Source of the DNA: Apostichopus japonicus
Taxonomy: Eukaryota > Echinodermata > Holothuroidea > Aspidochirotida > Stichopodidae
Reading direction: 5' to 3'
Assembly: GCF_037975245.1 (NCBI RefSeq)
Contig: NC_092563.1
Location: 25,204,960-25,266,959, forward strand
DNA length: 62,000 nt
Shown here: piece after piece, positions 23,594 to 62,000 of the stretch
Layout of the letters: each line of letters starts with the position of its first letter
How positions within the stretch are numbered: the first letter of the stretch is position 1
Translations under genes and position numbers: made by a program
The notes under the pieces: model-generated
The model's database searches: none
The model's input: the letters and a program-made list of their open reading frames with translations, nothing else
Told to the model about the DNA's origin: nothing

Positions 23594-26311
23594 TTTGAAA
23601 ACAACAGCAACAACTTAACCAGTAGATTTAAACGACACTTGCATTGGATTTTTGTTTGGTATGCTTCCTAAGATAACCAAGACCTATTCCACTTGTACCT
23701 TCTGTCGACGACTACACTTTACTACATTAAATCTCGATGCAGGTTGTAAACTGGGGATAGAACAGACCCCTTATGCGATGCAACTAACAATTCACGTACT
23801 AGAATAACACTCTGTAGATAAGTGGGAAAAGTTTATCACCTCAAACTGTTTTCGAAGGGCATAAAATTCCACATTGAACCAAAGTCCGTGACTAACCCAC
23901 TTTAAAATATTTGAGAATAAATATGACACAAGTGTTGCACTTGAAAACAAAATATGGCTTTGATAACTATTTGTAAATAAAACGACTCCTATCATTGGTA
24001 TGTGATGATTTCCACTATAAGATACCGTACCAATTAGAGTAGTGCACGTCATCCTGAAAGGTGACCATTGCCAGAAAATAGGCCTAAAGTGGCCTACTAT
24101 AGTGTTTTACTTTTTGGCGGGTGGGGGGGGGGGCATTGTCCGAGTCATCATCATTTTCTTTATCCTTGGATGTTGAAAAGGATGAAATAAACTACTGATG
24201 GTCTAAAAATATGGAGGATTGAAGGTGAGTTAAGGCAGTTTAGAACATCCTGTGTGAAACAAGATGATTCCGCAGCGAGAGCTGGCAGATGGGTTGGGGG
24301 AGCACTATGCTAACCTCCTAGCTCAAAATCTAAACGGTCATGGTGGCAAAAGTTGAATGTGCTGTCATAGCCTAAAACGCCATAAAAAGCCATAAAACTG
24401 GTGGAGTGGAGGAAAAGAGGCATAGGAGTAATACCCATGTTTATTGATGTTCAAATTGAGGCTTGTGGCAGCACCACTCTGCGTAAAACTCTTTGCTGTG
24501 ACAGTTATTACGAGGACATTTGCCCCCCATGCGCTATGCATCAGGCAGGATCCATGGAAAGGGTCACAATGAGCAGCCCATCGCATCATCACATACACGT
24601 ATGTATCACTCACAGGTCCCTCTACACTGGGTGGAGGGGCAGTGGGGTGTCAGAGTGCATGGGGTATAACTTCTTGTGTACCGTGACTTCAGATCAGAAT
24701 ATTTGTTACCAAGTATCTCTTTCAGAAATCTCAAAATATTGTTTTAAAAATTGTATAACTACGGGTTACGAGGGGGTGGGGGAGGGCTTGACAAAATAAA
24801 AATAAAACACATTGACGTTCCTTTTTGTTTTCTTTTGTATTTCACATCAACCGATACCACAAAGAACATCGTCACAATTGCACTGCAATGTAGTAGCACT
24901 ATAATTTTAACTAATAAAATATACAGGTTTTGATACCAGTATTCTCACATGTTACCTTGAGACGTAAGACACGTAAGTATTAATTTTAATCTCTTTGTTT
25001 TAAATATAGACACTTGTGTTAAGTAAGTGTCTAATGTTGGGACATATTGTTGCACAATCATGACAAGTAAAAACAAAACAAATTTAAACTTAAAATGCCA
25101 TTTGGAGCACATTGCGTCATAGATTGCCTTTATAGATGTCATAAAAACTAAGTCAGAATCAACAGAATTGTTTGGTATATTTGATTAGATGCATTTAAAT
25201 GATGACTTCAGATACGGACATTGTTTAGATGTTGTTTACCATCAACACATACCGCTATCAGTTCAGGATCTATGTCTATACCGCTTTCTTGTAACATCTG
25301 AGGTTTATCAACTAAAGTGGCTGGGTTACTTAGTCTAGCACATAAGGTCATAAGGTCAGTTCCTCAGATGCAACCATAGTGTTCAAGTAGCAAAACATAC
25401 AACTGCTAAAAATGACCTCAAATAACATTCATTACAATCCTTTTAAAAACTTGACACGGACAATGCAGTATCAAACATCATTGAATGGGTGTTTTGTTGT
25501 TAATATGCAGTTAAATAGAACATGTATTGGTTGAGTTATTATAATTTATACCACAATGGATTGCCAATTAGCACATTGGATTGACATTTACAATGAGGAG
25601 ATTATGCTATTATGAATGTTGCCATAAAGACGTATTCCACGCATTTAGCATTATTTGAAAGGTGAATAAATCGTAATAGCTGTACAAAACATTTCTAGAG
25701 CTCTATTTTTTGGTTTGTTTGTCAGATTATCAAATATCAATGACTAAAATTCTAAATCTTAATGTCATCCTTTAACAGATTTCTGTGTGAATACAAAAAC
25801 TTATTTCCTCGGAATTCCTGAGTGGTATAATACTGTGCCTACCAAGATTAAGCAGGACCCAACTTGTACAGAACTGATAAAAACAGCTCAGAACTGGTAA
25901 AAAAAAAAAAAAAACCTTTTGAAATGGCCAAACGATACTTAACATCCTTATTACCATGGTAACACTGCTTAGTTACACAGTTAAATTTTTCGTCAATTTT
26001 ATGCGCACAAGACACGAAACACAAAGAAACACAAAACACCGTTTCTCATCATGGAATTTAACAAGATGGTTTTGCAAGGTTACCGACAGCTAAACATATT
26101 TTAGAACTAGCACCGAATCAATAGTCATTTCAGTCTGGGAATCAATACAAGCAAGGCATTAATCACAAAATGAAGTAAATTAACTTTGCTTGAAATATTT
26201 AGAAATAATGTATGTATTCCATCAACTTTTCATTTTCCACCGTTTTCTTCATAATTTGGATATTTTTTTTGCATTTTGCAGCTATTTCGTAAATATAATT
26301 TTCTTGGAATT

Positions 26312-26630
26312 ATTCGTTCATAGCCTCCTAGGAAATGATTTCTTAAATTTCAAACGATCATGGACCATGGTGGGTCACAACCATGTAGATTCACAACCAT
26401 GGTGGGTCACAACAATGGTGGGTCACAGCCACAACCAGTTTTTCTCCTTCATAATTATACTTTTCTGGTAATTATTCGTTCACAGCCTCGTAGGAAATGA
26501 TCTGATTAAATTTCGAGAGATCATGGACCATGGTGAGTCACAACCACGGTGGGTCACAACCACAGTGGGTCACAACCACAGTGGGTCACATCCACGGTAG
26601 GTCACAACCACGGTGGGTCACAACCATGGC
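26312..26630. repeat. 16-bp minisatellite within a ~158-bp duplication
   Basis: The flank ATTATTCGTTCATAGCCTCC and what follows occur at about 26312 and 26470. Each is followed by copies of GGTGGGTCACAACCAC: a short block at about 26368-26430 and six 16-bp copies at about 26530-26627. The unit contains GTGACCCAC/GTGGGTCAC inverted strings. Confidence 0.9.
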
Positions 26631-26754
26631 ATCGTCATGGAAAATTCATTTCATATCTTCAACACAATTTAGAGGGTTTTGCAAGATGCTCACTGATTTC
26701 TGAGCAATCATTGATGTAACTTCTTGTTTTGCAGAAAATACTGTAAATTGCAAA

Positions 26755-26865
26755 AGACATTTTATTGACCAGGCAAACTATCAAACACAATACATTCTAT
26801 TGCAGAAATACAATACATTCTATTGTTACATAAATACAATACATTCTATTGTTAACAACAATCAA
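26755..26865. repeat. Three-copy ACAATACATTCTATTG repeat
   Basis: Three copies of the 16-mer separated by short AT-rich spacers. Confidence 0.85.
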
Positions 26866-27629
26866 TACCCTGTTTCGTACCACGAATGTTGTCAATACCA
26901 TGAAAACCATTAGTGATTAAGACCACTGCATCCATCCAAATTACTTCTAAGGAATATACACAGTACAGAGCCCTGATGAACAACATAAAATATAATATCC
27001 CAAAAAAACTAACACCTCTGAAACACCCACCTCCTTCATCCCATTTTGAAAGGATTCATAAAACGTCGCTCTTGTGCCGACCATAATTAAAGACACCGAA
27101 CAGACAATTTTCTTAAAATTGTCTAAGTTTTTGTTTGTTTTACTTTCAGAGATGATCTACTTAATGGGTTGAAGAAGAGGTAAGAATAGGGACATATTGG
27201 GGAGATTTTTATATCATGGTGGGGGTGAGATGGGGGTGGGGGGGGGGAAGCCAATGAATAATATAGGCTATGAATGAAGTACATTATTATATTTCAATAG
27301 TAAATTTTGGCACTTATCATTCATTCACAAATAACCAAAATTTAATTGTTTCAATGGTAATTAACTCAAAGACTGGATCATCCAATTTCTATAACAATTG
27401 ATTCTTTTATGATAATTATGATCAATTATTATTATGATATTATTATGATTATGATATGATCAAATTTGCATGACAGCCTTGTTTTTTTTTTCTTCAAAAA
27501 ACCCCAAAATGTGTTTCTAGAAAGGTACTAAAATATCATATATAATCTTTGTTAAAAAAGGCATTGAGAACGCAAGGAAAATTAAGAGAAAATTTTACAA
27601 CTAAATTTAGAAGAATGTCCTAGCCGCAA

Positions 27630-27975
27630 TAACATGGTGAAATCATGTGACAGGATAAGGTTTCTGATGTAATGTAAGTACGCATTCCAAAGATAGCAGG
27701 TTCCAGTCCTGGCTAGATCATTACATTGTGTCCTTGGGCAAGGCACTTTATCTCCATTGCCTCTCTTCACCCAGGTGTATAAATGGGGTCCTGTGAGGTA
27801 CGGTAACTCGTAAATATAAATGCATGTGACACTTTGTGGCTGCACCCTAAGGGAAGTCCCCCGGGGGACATGTAGATGTGGTGCACTGTAGCACCCTGGG
27901 AGTGACTTTTTGAATTGTGCACACTTGGGTGTGTGGGTGTAACAAGTTACCATGGTTACCAGGGGCTAAACAATA
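27630..27975 (+). repeat. tRNA-derived SINE-like repeat
   Basis: A B-box-like GGTTCCAGTCC is followed by TCCTTGGGCAAGGCACTTTA and CACCCAGGTGTATAAATGGG, strings common in invertebrate SINE bodies. The 3' part (TTGTGCACACTTGGGTGTGT) recurs in diverged form at about 37450-37490 in intron 6 of gene 3. Intergenic between genes 2 and 3. Confidence 0.6.
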
Positions 27976-28744
27976 TAAAGTTGTGTGATGAGAAGACCAT
28001 GCCTTGATACAAGACTAAAACTATTAACTTGGGGAGACTGCTTAACTCAGGTAGCAAAATATAACTTATAACTACTATTTTCTAAAGATCTACACCATTA
28101 CTCACCATGAGAGTTTGATTTATGTGAATATGTGAACACCGTGCTACACTTCACCTGAGCAACGGAATTCTTTCATTTTACTGGCAGGTAGAGGGTTTTA
28201 CCCCAATAGAATGACAGCAAACGTACGTCTCTTATGACCTAACATGATGCACAGAAAGTATTGTATAGTGGACCAAAGGGAACCTAGTTAGTCTAAAACG
28301 TGACTTCTACCACAAAACATCCATCCTCAAAATCCTTCTCCCTCCCCCCCCCCCCCCCCCCAGCAGCCAACATGTCACCCAGCTTTTACAATTTATCCAG
28401 GTCTTTAAAAGATAAATTACTCACTCCTTATAAGCAAATCTATAACATAAAATCAAAATATTTCTAGATGGCTTCAATCGTTCAAACAATCCAACCATCA
28501 TCTACACAGGTATCCTGTCAAGCCCATTTGTCAGTAACATTCAACAATGTTGGTTACAATTTTACAAATTTGTTATTACTTATAGAAATTTCGAATATGA
28601 AAACTGACAGGGCATTTTCGCAAACTATATTCTTTATGAAGTGGCAGGATTATATAAATGGCTGCATCCGTACAGGGTACCTTTTTATCAAGTTCAGTTT
28701 ACATACCTTTTACATCAATTCCAACTGACCACATGCGATGCCAT

Positions 28745-28809
28745 CAAATTTGTGACCACAGGATTGAGTCATAAGTCCCATGCTTCTACCAACTGAGCTA
28801 TCCAACCCT
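28745..28809 (-). repeat. tRNA-like fragment (SINE head or tRNA pseudogene)
   Basis: On the minus strand GGTTGGATAGCTCAGTTGG is a clear A-box region, followed by an anticodon-arm-like GGGACTTATGACTC. The T arm and B box are too degraded for a working tRNA gene. Confidence 0.5.
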
Positions 28810-29264
28810 TCATTTGTGGTGATCCTTATTTTATGGAAAGAGGGGAAAGGAGGGTGTGCCAGTCAGCAGTCCTTGCACCACCCATAATGCAAGTACCCTG
28901 CATCACAAGCAATCGCACACCATTTGCATTTCAAACAACCCAGAAAGTCTTAACGTATTTTTCAAATCTTTCACATTTTTCATATTGATTTACCCATGAT
29001 ATATACGTATCAATGTACTATTTCTCTAATAGGGAATTTGTAAAACTAACCATTTATTTCCACGACAAAAATTAACATGTAGGGAAGCTGAGTACATGAT
29101 ATAAAGAAAGGATGCATAGATATATATATATATATATATATATTAATCTCTCCAAAGGTCACAGCATGACATTTTATAAATATGTATTGATTTTTAGAAG
29201 GTACCATCGGAGGTACGTTACATAAGACACCACAAAAAGGTTATATGAACGGACACCATTTACA

Positions 29265-29270
29265 TTTATT
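29265..29270 (-). promoter_or_regulatory. Possible poly(A) signal AATAAA of gene 3
   Basis: A canonical AATAAA on the minus strand about 500 bp past the gene 3 stop. The hexamer is common by chance in AT-rich DNA, so this is only a candidate. Confidence 0.25.
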
Positions 29271-29763
29271 CTTATATCTACACGAATACCGTACCTTATT
29301 TTCATATTTTTCATTTATATACTTAGGAAAATATGTTATCAGAAATTTTGTCTTGCAAAAATAAGTACCAAGATATTTTTCTGTCTTCCTCTCCACGTGG
29401 AATAAAAATTAATGGGAGAGTACCCTCGGAACCTTTTTTCTTTTGTAATAAATATCGTGGAAAATAGTTTTGCATGTTATCAGAGAAGGAATGAAAGCCA
29501 ACCAATTAGAAATTAAGCTGCATAGAAGTTGCTATATCGAAGAAAATATACTCTGTGTTTAGCGACAGAGTCCTGTATAAGCAACCCTAAAGTGGATGGC
29601 GTTGAGCCAATCATGGGAACACGTAACTAAAAGAAGAAGACATTTTCGCAGACTTTTCAACTGTACGAGATACCTCAGCGGTACCATGCGGACAGCGTAG
29701 GTGAATTTACACATACTGGCCATGATGGTTGATGGGTGTTTTCTTTGGCGTTAACCTTTTCTT

Positions 29764-62000
<32,237 letters not shown>

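Larger units (their letters stand above)
23594..27590. other. Intergenic, 5' flank of gene 2; no gene seen
   Basis: AT-rich DNA with a G run near 24121 and the minisatellite block described separately. ORFs here are short, lack family features and do not carry exon-like borders. Confidence 0.45.
27976..29763. other. Intergenic and 3' flank of gene 3; no gene seen
   Basis: Besides the tRNA-like fragment there is a C run near 28345, a (TA)n near 29120 and a possible minus-strand poly(A) signal near 29265. No gene was recognised. Confidence 0.45.

Noticed and set aside
28745-28809. A working tRNA gene on the minus strand
   Set aside because: The A-box half is good but the T arm and B box do not form, so it is better seen as a SINE head or pseudogene.

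Overview
This is nuclear DNA from an animal. Coding sequence is split into short exons with GT/AG introns, the base composition is AT-rich, and there are long microsatellites, tandem arrays and decayed transposons. The genes belong to the vertebrate/invertebrate SLC7A9 (b(0,+)AT) amino-acid transporter family. The repeat types (a Penelope-like GIY-YIG fragment, a CACTA-like element with a PB1-domain protein, AGGTCA-rich arrays) suggest a marine invertebrate, perhaps an echinoderm or another invertebrate deuterostome. The species assignment is inference only.

All recognised protein genes lie on the minus strand and are three tandem paralogs of one transporter gene. From right to left (5' to 3'): gene 3 (62000 to 29764, 5' end of exon 1 outside the window), gene 2 (23593 to 12272, complete, 11 coding exons, 503 residues) and gene 1 (1819 to 1025, only exons 1 and 2, the rest beyond the left edge). 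Genes 2 and 3 share the same exon sizes from exon 3 onward (126, 106, 45, 124, 104, 97, 150, 169, 95 bp), so they are recent-style duplicates. Their products would be light chains of heterodimeric amino-acid exchangers; the cysteine used for the disulfide to an SLC3 heavy chain is present in each copy.

The most notable point is that gene 3 has two different, intact, phase-compatible versions of exon 2 (2a at 54318-54572 and 2b at 46722-46967). They encode alternative TM2-TM3 regions and look like mutually exclusive exons.

Intron 8 of gene 2 carries a six-copy tandem array of elongator tRNA-Met(CAT) genes in the same orientation as the host gene. Three copies are identical and well formed apart from a shared acceptor mismatch, and three are degenerate. 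Between genes 1 and 2 a ~265-bp satellite array is interrupted by a 5.73-kb TIR element with TA target duplication, which holds pieces of a PB1-domain (SAMD3-like) protein gene with a premature stop. Intron 8 of gene 3 holds a ~400-bp-period array in which each full unit has an ordered set of nuclear-receptor half-sites (DR4-DR5-DR1). Introns of gene 3 also contain two hAT-like elements with 8-bp target duplications, a Penelope-like fragment next to the exon 1 donor, several minisatellites and two perfect palindromes. No CRISPR arrays, operons or prokaryotic features are present.
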